DNA from: CAZWCE01 sp964632505
GTDB lineage: Bacteria; Planctomycetota; Planctomycetia; Pirellulales; Thermoguttaceae
Length of the DNA: 5,354 bases
Assembly (NCBI GenBank): GCA_964632505.1
Contig: CAZWCE010000059.1
Coordinates: 1 to 5,354, forward strand
Direction: 5' to 3'
Shown here: piece by piece, positions 1-5,354 of the stretch
Layout: the number at the start of each line of letters is the position of its first letter
How positions within the stretch are numbered: position 1 is the first letter of the stretch
Made by a program: the position numbers and the translations under genes
Notes under the pieces: model-generated
What the model was told of the DNA's origin: nothing
Seen by the model: the letters and a program-made list of their open reading frames with translations, nothing else
Database searches by the model: none

Positions 1-28
1 AAAAAACCGTTTGCCAATCCAGCTCAAT

Positions 29-1396
29 TTACCCAAAGTGTGCGCTGGGCCTGTCGAGCGTCCAGCCTTCGCGGTACGATCGACTCAGCATCTCGTTCGC
101 CTCCGAGTGATGGGGCACGCGGCCTTTATCGCCGTCGTACTCGATCTTTTCCCCCACGCGATACGCCACGAGGCCCAGCAGCAACTGTTCGATCATGTCT
201 CCGCTGTACTCGAAGTCGCAGGAAGTGGTCAGGTCTCCCTTGCAGGCCTCGACCCATTGCCTCTGGAAATTCCCCATCGGGGGAATCTGTTCCTCTTTCG
301 GACGTGGCTTGTAGTGCGACATACCTTTTTTCTCATCGCTCGGGAAGAATTCATGATCCCTGAAACTGGAGACGAGACTCGCCTTGTCGCCTTGGAACAT
401 CACGCCGTGCCCAGGCTTGGTTGGAACCCCGTCGATGCTGTCCGGTTTGTGGGAGCCCTGATACCACGTGACGTTGATCGGACCACGCCAATCGTTGGCC
501 GGGTGTTCGAACGTCATCGTCAGGGCGCTGGGGGCCACGTCGGGATTGACGGGGTCGCCGAATCCTTTGGCCGAAGTCGGTAGAGACGCATCGATCGCAT
601 TCCAGGCGAGATCCATCGTGTGACTTCCCATATCGCCTACCTGCCAGCTACCGAAATCCCAGAACATGTTCCATTTCAGGCATCCGCCGAAATAGTCGGG
701 ATTGTAGGGGTGCCATGGGGATGGCCCGATCCACAAGTCGTAATGCAGATACTCCGGGGGATCGCCCTTGGCAGGGAGGTAGGAATCACATTGATGACGT
801 CGGTTGCCCCAGGCGTGTACGTTTTTCAGTTCGCCGACCGCTCCGTCGAGGACCGCTTCTCGAACCCGATCGAAGTTCGGAATGGCATGACGCTGCATAC
901 CGACCTGGGTCGCGACTTTGTCCTTATTCTTCAGGTAATTCGCCCGGACGACTCTCGCCTCATGTACGCAGTTCGCCAGTGGCTTTTCGCAGTAGACGTG
1001 CATGCCGCGGTTAAGCGCCCAATTAGCGATGAAAGCATGCGTATGGTCGGTGGTGCTGCAGATGACGGCATCGACATCCTTCTGATCCAGACATTTCCGC
1101 CAGTCCACGTAGTGCTTGGCATCGGGAAAGGTCTTCGCCGCTTCCGTCAGCGCTCTTTCATCGACGTCGCACAACGCCACGACGTTTTCGTTTTTAACGG
1201 CTCCAAAATGAGCGCGGCCTCTTCCGCCGACACCGATCAGGGCGACATTCAATTTGTTGCTGGGAGCTCCGGCACCCACACGAGTGCCACTGGCCAAGAT
1301 CGTCAGGCCCGCACCTGCGACGGCGCTCGAGCGGAGAAAATCGCGTCGCGGCAGGGGCCTCCCCTTTCGTGCATGTTCTTTCTGTCGACATCTCAT
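29..1396 (-). CDS. Tat-exported Gfo/Idh/MocA family NAD(P)-dependent oxidoreductase
   Basis: Complete 455-residue protein. The N-terminus has a basic stretch and a twin-arginine signal, RRDFL at residues 17-21, followed by a hydrophobic Ala/Gly-rich segment to about residue 44, so it is probably exported folded with its cofactor. The Rossmann domain starts at about residue 49 with the dinucleotide loop GVGGRG (55-60) and an acidic residue after the second strand (CDVDE, 76-80). The family EKP motif is at 137-139; Lys138 is the usual catalytic lysine. GDMGSHTMD (254-262) supplies the conserved Asp255 and His259 of the second, alpha/beta domain. The length and the C-terminal part (PMGNFQRQWVEACKGD, 373-388) match the Tat-linked planctomycete members. 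The start is fixed by AAGGAGGT ending 6 bases upstream. The reaction and sugar substrate are unknown. These enzymes oxidise, reduce or epimerise sugars or inositols, and GH109 glycosidases share the fold, but I do not see their active-site signature. The next gene upstream on this strand is a secreted esterase 504 bases away, so co-transcription is uncertain. Family call is firm; specific function is open. Confidence 0.93.
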   Translation of the reverse strand: MRCRQKEHARKGRPLPRRDFLRSSAVAGAGLTILASGTRVGAGAPSNKLNVALIGVGGRGRAHFGAVKNENVVALCDVDERALTEAAKTFPDAKHYVDWRKCLDQKDVDAVICSTTDHTHAFIANWALNRGMHVYCEKPLANCVHEARVVRANYLKNKDKVATQVGMQRHAIPNFDRVREAVLDGAVGELKNVHAWGNRRHQCDSYLPAKGDPPEYLHYDLWIGPSPWHPYNPDYFGGCLKWNMFWDFGSWQVGDMGSHTMDLAWNAIDASLPTSAKGFGDPVNPDVAPSALTMTFEHPANDWRGPINVTWYQGSHKPDSIDGVPTKPGHGVMFQGDKASLVSSFRDHEFFPSDEKKGMSHYKPRPKEEQIPPMGNFQRQWVEACKGDLTTSCDFEYSGDMIEQLLLGLVAYRVGEKIEYDGDKGRVPHHSEANEMLSRSYREGWTLDRPSAHFG

Positions 1397-1900
1397 CTTC
1401 TTACCTCCTTTTGGAATAGATCACGAAAAACGAGCTTCATCATTTTATTATCGCCCACGCCTCCCATCGGGGGCATTCTACCATCGACGACCGGCCCACG
1501 TCCAACCGGAAGCGACGTGATCCGAAAGAAATCGCTACCATACTCTGCGAAAGGCATGATTTTTTCTCATTAATAAATGGAATGGTATTCTTGAAACCAC
1601 CCACGAAGGACGACCGTAGGGTTTCTTCTTCCTTTCCCTCTTTACTTGTGTTGATCTATCATACTGCGTGATCCGGTCGTTATCTTTGTTCTGCGATCTC
1701 CATGAATTGCTCAAGTGAAGCCGGCTCAAGGAGCGCTCGCCCTTTCTTCCGGGCGTGTAAGAACACAAAATATGGTTCCTTCAGAAATACGGATCAAGCC
1801 GGCAGGAGGAAGGTTCCACGACGGTCGTTTCCGGCCATTCCTTCCAATGGGAGACCAGAACGAAATCGGCTTCCGCCTCCGCGGTGCCCGGTACCGGCGA
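1397..1900. other. Intergenic region between esterase A and the oxidoreductase gene, no gene seen
   Basis: This 504-base stretch separates two same-strand genes. It holds short open frames only, none with a ribosome site or recognisable protein motif. Small inverted repeats occur: CCGGTACCGG at 1888-1897, directly after the stop of esterase A; CCGC/GCGG at 1873-1884; ACGAC-G-GTCGT at 1818-1828; and CGCCC/GGGCG at 1738-1755. None is followed by a T run on the minus strand, so no intrinsic terminator can be called. The part from about 1555 to 1680 is richer in A and T. A minus-strand GATAAT at 1447-1452 is a possible -10 box for the oxidoreductase gene, but I found no matching -35 box. The length suggests the oxidoreductase gene has its own promoter. 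Confidence 0.6.
1403..1410 (-). promoter_or_regulatory. Shine-Dalgarno of the oxidoreductase gene
   Basis: Read on the minus strand, AAGGAGGT lies 6 bases before the ATG at 1396. It is a near-perfect anti-16S match and settles this start. A second ATG at 1390 lies in another frame and would make an unrelated short peptide. Confidence 0.85.
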
Positions 1901-2953
1901 TCAATTCTTCCTGGTCGCTGCCGACGAGTCGGCGAGCAGGTCCACCATGGCGTCGCCCATCGCCTTGCCGATCAGGTAGAAGGTCTCCCAGTTCCTCATC
2001 CAATGATAGCCTTGTCCGGAAGGCGATTCTTCCCGGGTTCGCTGGAAATCGCGTGTTTCCACCCCAGCGACGTTTTCCGCGAAATCCGGATACTCTTCGT
2101 CGTCAGCCAGATTCAGTTGGGCCTCCATCAACTTCTCGACCCTTGTTTTGTAACGGGCGGTGGTCGGGATGTCCCAACCTCCCATTCCGGTGTTGGCGAT
2201 GACGACCGGCAGCTCTTCGATGCCCAAGTCTTTTCGAAGGTCCTTGATGAACCGCTCCATATTCTTCTCGTAAGTATCGACCGCCTGTGCGTTGATCCGA
2301 TCGTTCCAGCCTTGGTGCCACCCGAAGCCGACGATTTCATACCCGTCGCCGTCATAAGCCGGGAAGTACTTCTTCAAATTGCCGGTGATCTCCTTCACGT
2401 GGCGGAGAATTTCGGCGTACTGGAACCCCTTGTCGCCGTCTTTTTTCGGAGTGGGGTAATCTTCCGAACTCGGTGAAAGGAAGTTGTGAAAGAGCGACCT
2501 GCCGCCCCAGGCCGATTTGATGATCAGCACCGGATCCTCGTAGTAGTCGCCCACCTCGAAACCGAAACCGTATTCCGGACCGATGTGCCCTTCGCTGGCC
2601 CCGTAACCGGTGGTCAACCAGCCCATCTTCTTTTTGTCCTCGTGCGAAATGTTTACGAGCCAGACATCGTCGCGAACGACCGGCTGGCCGTCTTCTCCGA
2701 CCAAATGACCGTAATCTTCCGGGTTGCTCTCGACGTACGCCTCCATCGTTCCCGTTTCCCCTTCGACTTGACCGAAGCCGACCATATTGGACTGGCCCGC
2801 GAGGATGAAGACCTTCAGTTTGCCGTCGGCCGGACAGGTCTTCTCGTCGGGTGAAGGATCCGTCTCCCGGCCCTTGGCTGCCGGATGGACGGAGAACGAC
2901 AAGAGAATCGCGATCGACAAGATGAGAGAAAAAAATCGACTGGCTCGTTGCAT
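1901..2953 (-). CDS. Secreted SASA-type carbohydrate esterase (sialate O-acetylesterase-like), paralog A
   Basis: Complete 350-residue protein. Residues 1-26 look like a Sec signal peptide: basic start MQRASR, hydrophobic core about 7-22, likely cleavage near PAA at 24-26. There is no lipobox. The mature part is one SGNH-fold hydrolase domain of the SASA family. Block I is AGQSNM (52-57), with Ser55 as presumed nucleophile. IGPE is at 124-127. Block II is KSAWGGRSL (146-154), whose glycines are expected in the oxyanion region. Block III is WHQGWND (212-218). The presumed catalytic His317 lies in GYHWMRN (315-321), followed by the amphipathic IGKAMGDAM helix. The expected activity is removal of O-acetyl or similar esters from sugars or polysaccharides outside the cytoplasm. 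The sialate name comes from the family and does not show the substrate. It is divergently placed to a same-length paralog 622 bases away. The ATG at 2953 is chosen over an upstream GTG because it has AAGGAG 8 bases before it and begins exactly at the signal peptide. Confidence 0.93.
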   Translation of the reverse strand: MQRASRFFSLILSIAILLSFSVHPAAKGRETDPSPDEKTCPADGKLKVFILAGQSNMVGFGQVEGETGTMEAYVESNPEDYGHLVGEDGQPVVRDDVWLVNISHEDKKKMGWLTTGYGASEGHIGPEYGFGFEVGDYYEDPVLIIKSAWGGRSLFHNFLSPSSEDYPTPKKDGDKGFQYAEILRHVKEITGNLKKYFPAYDGDGYEIVGFGWHQGWNDRINAQAVDTYEKNMERFIKDLRKDLGIEELPVVIANTGMGGWDIPTTARYKTRVEKLMEAQLNLADDEEYPDFAENVAGVETRDFQRTREESPSGQGYHWMRNWETFYLIGKAMGDAMVDLLADSSAATRKN

Positions 2954-2961
2954 GGATTCGG

Positions 2962-2967
2962 CTCCTT
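2962..2967 (-). promoter_or_regulatory. Shine-Dalgarno of esterase A, decides the start
   Basis: Minus-strand AAGGAG lies 8 bases before the ATG at 2953. It rejects the in-frame GTG at 3082, which would add 43 residues without homology-like features and bury the signal peptide inside the protein. Confidence 0.85.
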
Positions 2968-2979
2968 GAATGATGGATG

Positions 2980-3007
2980 ATGATAATTCTGATGTGACCT
3001 CGCCCAA
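2980..3007 (-). promoter_or_regulatory. Weak candidate sigma70-type promoter for esterase A
   Basis: On the minus strand, TTGGGC (3002-3007) and TATCAT (2980-2985) are separated by 16 bases. The -10 matches consensus at five of six positions, the -35 at only three. A transcript would start near 2973, leaving a leader of about 20 bases that contains the ribosome site. Motif matching alone, so low certainty. Confidence 0.2.
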
Positions 3008-3454
3008 AAGTGGTTTGGACACGGAAGCCCCACTTCGCCGGAGTTGTCCGCTTCCGATCGTCTCAATGCTCCATCCTAACACCGACAGTACCCGGTTGTC
3101 GAGAAAGAAGGCGATTCTTCACCGAAGTACTATTGCCTCGGTCCCATAATCGTTCATTGTTGGAATTGCTGAGACGGGAGCCCGGCCGGGAAACGGCGGG
3201 CGTTGATGGTTCCCAATGATGGGCCCGAGTCCAATCTCTCCGCTCTCCGATTTCGAGCAAACGTCGGGGCTTCCGGTCGCGGTGAACGGGCTTGAGTCCG
3301 AGCAGAGGCACGTCCATAAGGAGAAACGTCGGTGTCACCAGATCATCACGCTGAGCTATCTTCACGAATGATGAATAAAAAACCAAGGGGCTGCTCCGGC
3401 ATGACGCAAGCGCCTTGCATGACAGGGGCATTCCATCGATAGCGTCCAAATCGT

Positions 3455-3483
3455 TCGACATTCGAGGAGCATAATGTTACACT
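3455..3483 (+). promoter_or_regulatory. Candidate sigma70-type promoter for esterase B
   Basis: TCGACA (3455-3460, five of six -35 consensus positions) is followed by a 17-base spacer and TACACT (3478-3483, four of six). A TG one base upstream of the -10 box (3475-3476) makes an extended -10 element. The predicted start is near 3490, giving a leader of roughly 86 bases. Spacing and the extended element make it better than background, but it rests on motif matching only and planctomycete promoters are poorly characterised. Confidence 0.38.
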
Positions 3484-3514
3484 GAGGTCTAAAGCAACTC
3501 CGAATCATATCGGC

Positions 3515-3524
3515 CTGAATTCAG
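3515..3524. repeat. Perfect 10-base palindrome in the leader of esterase B
   Basis: CTGAATTCAG is a perfect palindrome about 25 bases after the predicted transcription start of esterase B. It is flanked by GGC on the left and GCC on the right, offset by one base. The position would suit a repressor operator or a small leader hairpin. Function is not shown, and a 10-base palindrome can occur by chance. Confidence 0.3.
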
Positions 3525-3564
3525 CCATGAGAATGATCCATATTTCTTTTTACTTTGAACACAA

Positions 3565-3570
3565 AGGAGA
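3565..3570 (+). promoter_or_regulatory. Shine-Dalgarno of esterase B, decides the start
   Basis: AGGAGA, within AAAGGAGA at 3563-3570, has its GGAG core 6 bases before the ATG at 3576. It rejects the TTG at 3555, which would place the ribosome site inside the coding sequence and add seven residues ahead of a well-formed signal peptide. Confidence 0.85.
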
Positions 3571-3575
3571 TCTTT

Positions 3576-4631
3576 ATGCCTCTCAGAAATGCAATCATTG
3601 CCATGTTTTTCGCTTCACTCCTCCTGATCATCTCCTCTCTCCCACTCAATGCGGAGACTTTACCTGATCCGGACGGTGAACCGGCCGACATGTCCAAACC
3701 GATGCAGGTCTACATTCTGTTGGGCCAATCCAATATGCTTGGGTTCGGTAAAATCGCCGGTGCCGACAAGCCCGGGACCCTCGAACATGCGGTCGAGTCG
3801 GAGAACCTCTATCCGTTTCTGGTCGACGATCAGGGGAATTGGACCGTGCGCAACGACGTCCGTAACGTGCGCGTGATGGGAAGCGGCACCGGAGGAATGC
3901 GAGTCTTCAACAACGAGTGGCTGACCATCAAAGGACGTAATATCGGTCCGGAAATCGGAATCGGTCATCAGTTGGGAAATGCAATTGACGCGCCGGTTCT
4001 CATCCTCAAAAGCTGTATCGGCAACCGCAGTCTGGGATGGGACTTGTTGCCACCCGGCTCCGAGCAGTTCGAACAGGACGGCATGGTCTACGCGGGCTAT
4101 AAAGAATCGCCCGATAAGTGGAAGAAGGGAGAAAAGCCCGAGCCGATCGGTTGGTACGCGGGGAAGCAATACGACGGCGATATTGCCCGAGCGAAGCAGG
4201 TGTTGGACGAATTGGATCAATACTATCCTGGTGCCGAGGACTTCGAAGTTGCGGGGTTCTTCTGGTGGCAAGGCGATAAGGATCGGTACAATGCCGCGCA
4301 TGCCGCGCGTTACGAGCAGAACCTGGTTCGCCTGATCAAGCAGTTGCGTGAAGAGTTCGATGCACCGAACGCCAAGTTTGTTTGTGCCACACTCGGACAA
4401 ACCGAAAAGGGCGCGACGGGGAACGAAGGAATGATTCTCGATGCAATGCTCGCGGTCGATGGCGATTCGGGCAAGTATCCGAAGTTTGAAGGCAATGTCG
4501 CCACCGTCTACACTCACCCCCTCAGTGAAGGCGGCGCCTCCAACAGCCATTACAATGGTAACGCCAAAACTTATATGAATGTCGGTCTTGAAATGGGAGA
4601 GGCGATGGTCGAGCTGATCGAGGAAAAGTGA
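3576..4631 (+). CDS. Secreted SASA-type carbohydrate esterase (sialate O-acetylesterase-like), paralog B
   Basis: Complete 351-residue protein. Residues 1-26 form a Sec signal peptide with a hydrophobic core (about 6-20) and probable cleavage after LNA (24-26). The mature protein is one SGNH-fold SASA hydrolase domain. Block I is LGQSNMLGFG (49-58) with Ser52 as presumed nucleophile. IGPE is at 123-126. Block II is KSCIGNRSL (145-153). Block III is WWQGDKD (230-236). The presumed catalytic His325 is in SNSHYNG (322-328), followed by a C-terminal helix with GLEMGEAMVEL. It aligns with paralog A along its length but has CIGN where A has AWGG. It also carries a Lys/Trp-rich insertion around 170-200 (GYKESPDKWKKGEKPEPIG), while A is correspondingly longer near its C-terminus. 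The likely role is extracytoplasmic de-esterification of carbohydrate; substrate unknown. It is divergent from paralog A, with its own candidate promoter, and followed by two tandem hairpins. Family call is secure, substrate is not. Confidence 0.93.
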   Translation: MPLRNAIIAMFFASLLLIISSLPLNAETLPDPDGEPADMSKPMQVYILLGQSNMLGFGKIAGADKPGTLEHAVESENLYPFLVDDQGNWTVRNDVRNVRVMGSGTGGMRVFNNEWLTIKGRNIGPEIGIGHQLGNAIDAPVLILKSCIGNRSLGWDLLPPGSEQFEQDGMVYAGYKESPDKWKKGEKPEPIGWYAGKQYDGDIARAKQVLDELDQYYPGAEDFEVAGFFWWQGDKDRYNAAHAARYEQNLVRLIKQLREEFDAPNAKFVCATLGQTEKGATGNEGMILDAMLAVDGDSGKYPKFEGNVATVYTHPLSEGGASNSHYNGNAKTYMNVGLEMGEAMVELIEEK

Positions 4632-4663
4632 CTCCGAATCGGACACCTTTGTATCTTCCGTGC

Positions 4664-4681
4664 CTGCCCCTGCGCGGGCAG
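4664..4681 (+). terminator. GC-rich hairpin downstream of esterase B, possible terminator element
   Basis: CTGCCC (4664-4669) pairs with GGGCAG (4676-4681) around a 6-base loop, 32 bases after the stop codon of esterase B. No T run follows, so it is not a classical intrinsic terminator. It could stabilise the 3' end or assist factor-dependent termination. Confidence 0.4.
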
Positions 4682-4697
4682 ATCAACCCGTGCCTCC

Positions 4698-4717
4698 CGT
4701 TCCACTCCCAAGGAACG
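4698..4717 (+). repeat. Second hairpin downstream of esterase B
   Basis: CGTTCC (4698-4703) pairs with GGAACG (4712-4717) around an 8-base loop, 16 bases after the first hairpin. Again no T run follows. With the first hairpin it makes a tandem structured 3' region, which may form the end of the transcript. Confidence 0.35.
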
Positions 4718-5148
4718 CATGACGCTCTGTCCAACTGATTCTTCCAGTGGTCGATTTGCGGCCGACACAAATCCTTTTGAATCAGCGTGTATTTATTGAA
4801 TATTCTCTTGGTTCACACAACTAATGATTGTCGTGGAACGGCTTTTCGCGATAGGTTCTAACGTCGTTCGCTTGTCCACGACCTGCTTCACTTCTGCAGA
4901 TGCGGCGATTACCACCGGATTTGTAGAGCAGCCCTCCAATGGAATAGGTGATTGCATTGGGAAACCGAAACATTATCAATAAAGAATATATTATAATTCG
5001 ACCGGTTGTTGTATTCAAGAATCAATGCGGAAACATCACGAATACATTTGTAGCGATGTTGTGTTTCCAGCAACGATTGGGGGATTCTTCAAGGATATTA
5101 CATCTTTTACCGCGACATAGAAATCCACCCCTTTTCGGTGAGGGCAGA

Positions 5149-5172
5149 GTTCAACGGCTCGGCCGGTTGAAC
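5149..5172 (+). repeat. Interrupted inverted repeat (hairpin)
   Basis: GTTCAAC (5149-5155) pairs with GTTGAAC (5166-5172). Inside, GGC and GCC pair around a TCG loop, with a single unpaired G at 5165. This gives about ten base pairs in 24 bases. It is not followed by a T run. It may be a structured RNA element or a protein-binding dyad; no assignment can be made. Confidence 0.35.
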
Positions 5173-5354
5173 CGTGTAGAACAATGCCCCGTCAAATGAA
5201 CGCACACGAAAACAAGTTGAAAAGATTCGTCTTCTGTATCGGCGCCCTCTCGATGAAACAGGAGCATTCAACTGTTCATTTACCGATCATTGCTCAACAG
5301 CCGACCGGATTTCTTTCTTCCACATCATTCCGGGGTTTGTTGCGGAAAAGCAAC

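Larger units (their letters stand above)
2954..3575. other. Divergent intergenic region between the two esterase genes
   Basis: This 622-base region separates the two head-to-head esterase genes, so it should hold promoters for both. Candidates lie near each gene: 2980-3007 on the minus strand and 3455-3483 on the plus strand. Between about 3060 and 3460 the composition is richer in G and C. A 132-codon minus-strand frame (3063-3461) is open there, but it has no ribosome site or recognisable protein family. A small CCCA/TGGG inverted repeat occurs near 3210-3222. No RNA gene or mobile-element end is visible. Confidence 0.6.
4632..5354. other. Long stretch after esterase B with no supported gene
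   Basis: These 723 bases hold no open frame with a ribosome site, conserved motif or convincing composition. After the two hairpins (4664-4717) the sequence becomes AT-rich between about 4940 and 5050, including TATAAT at 4992-4997 that lacks a reasonable -35 box. A further hairpin lies at 5149-5172. From 5184 or 5196 a plus-strand frame stays open to the window end (57 or 53 codons). It has no ribosome site and I recognise nothing in it; it could be the start of a gene beyond the window or chance. I looked for tRNA arms and repeats and saw none. Confidence 0.5.

Noticed and set aside
29..1396. Naming the oxidoreductase a GH109 alpha-N-acetylgalactosaminidase
   Set aside because: The fold and Tat signal fit, but the sequence shows the general GDMGSH/EKP pattern and I do not see the GH109-type histidine segment, so only the broad family is called.
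620..1573. 317-codon plus-strand open frame opposite the oxidoreductase gene, with another at 11-583
   Set aside because: Both are codon-phase aligned with the minus-strand gene. They stay open because that gene rarely uses TTA, CTA and TCA codons. No ribosome site or protein motif; the sense strand has clear family motifs.
1888..1897. CCGGTACCGG palindrome directly after the esterase A stop as its terminator
   Set aside because: It has no loop-forming centre suited to a stable hairpin and no T run on the minus strand.
1715..2476. 253-codon plus-strand frame opposite esterase A
   Set aside because: Same phase-aligned antisense effect, with no motif and no ribosome site. The minus strand encodes an intact SASA domain here.
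2954..3082. GTG start at 3082 extending esterase A by 43 residues
   Set aside because: The ATG at 2953 has a well-spaced AAGGAG and starts a proper signal peptide; the extension would bury both.
3063..3461. 132-codon minus-strand frame in the divergent intergenic region
   Set aside because: No Shine-Dalgarno sequence, an Arg/Ser/Pro-rich low-plausibility translation, and no recognisable family. It also overlaps the place where promoters are needed. I cannot exclude a small gene, but nothing supports it.
3527..3667. 46-codon frame overlapping the start of esterase B, a possible leader peptide
   Set aside because: There is no ribosome site before its ATG, the peptide has no feature of attenuation leaders, and it runs through the real start in another frame.
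3660..4646. 328-codon minus-strand frame covering nearly all of esterase B
   Set aside because: It is phase aligned with the esterase codons and explained by rare Leu TTA/CTA and Ser TCA usage. Its translation has no recognisable domain.
4992..4997. Perfect TATAAT as a promoter for a downstream gene
   Set aside because: No acceptable -35 box at 15-19 bases and no TG extension. In an AT-rich stretch such a hexamer is expected by chance, and no supported gene follows.
4948..5199. 83-codon GTG-started plus-strand frame in the AT-rich downstream stretch
   Set aside because: No ribosome site, no motif and an AT-rich composition consistent with non-coding DNA.

Overview
The window most likely comes from a planctomycete (Planctomycetota), possibly a marine or heterotrophic polysaccharide-using lineage. 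The evidence is indirect. There is a twin-arginine-exported Gfo/Idh/MocA oxidoreductase with an RRDFL signal, a class heavily expanded in Planctomycetes. It sits beside two secreted SASA-type (sialate O-acetylesterase-like) SGNH esterases with the GQSNM nucleophile block typical of planctomycete and verrucomicrobial genomes. Base composition is moderate, and genes are separated by long intergenic stretches of about 0.5 to 0.7 kb.

Layout. Positions 29-1396 (minus) encode a complete 455-residue Tat-dependent Gfo/Idh/MocA oxidoreductase. Positions 1397-1900 are non-coding. Positions 1901-2953 (minus) encode a 350-residue secreted SASA esterase (paralog A). Positions 2954-3575 form a divergent intergenic region with candidate promoters in both directions. 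Positions 3576-4631 (plus) encode a second, 351-residue secreted SASA esterase (paralog B). Positions 4632-5354 hold no gene I can support. They contain two tandem hairpins just after paralog B, an AT-rich stretch, a further hairpin, and an unconvincing frame that runs off the window edge. All three coding starts are fixed by strong Shine-Dalgarno sequences, and for the two esterases this rejects longer upstream starts.

How the genes may work together. All three products carry export signals, Sec-type for the esterases and Tat for the oxidoreductase. That fits an extracytoplasmic role in processing decorated carbohydrates: ester removal by the two hydrolases and redox or epimerase-type chemistry by the NAD(P)-binding enzyme. 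This is inference from family and proximity. The genes are not tightly spaced, so a single operon is not shown. The substrates cannot be read from the sequence.

I found no RNA gene, CRISPR array, insertion sequence, attachment site or defence system. The most interesting point is the head-to-head pair of equally long but clearly diverged esterase paralogs, whose oxyanion-region motifs differ. Nothing here amounts to a clearly undescribed system.
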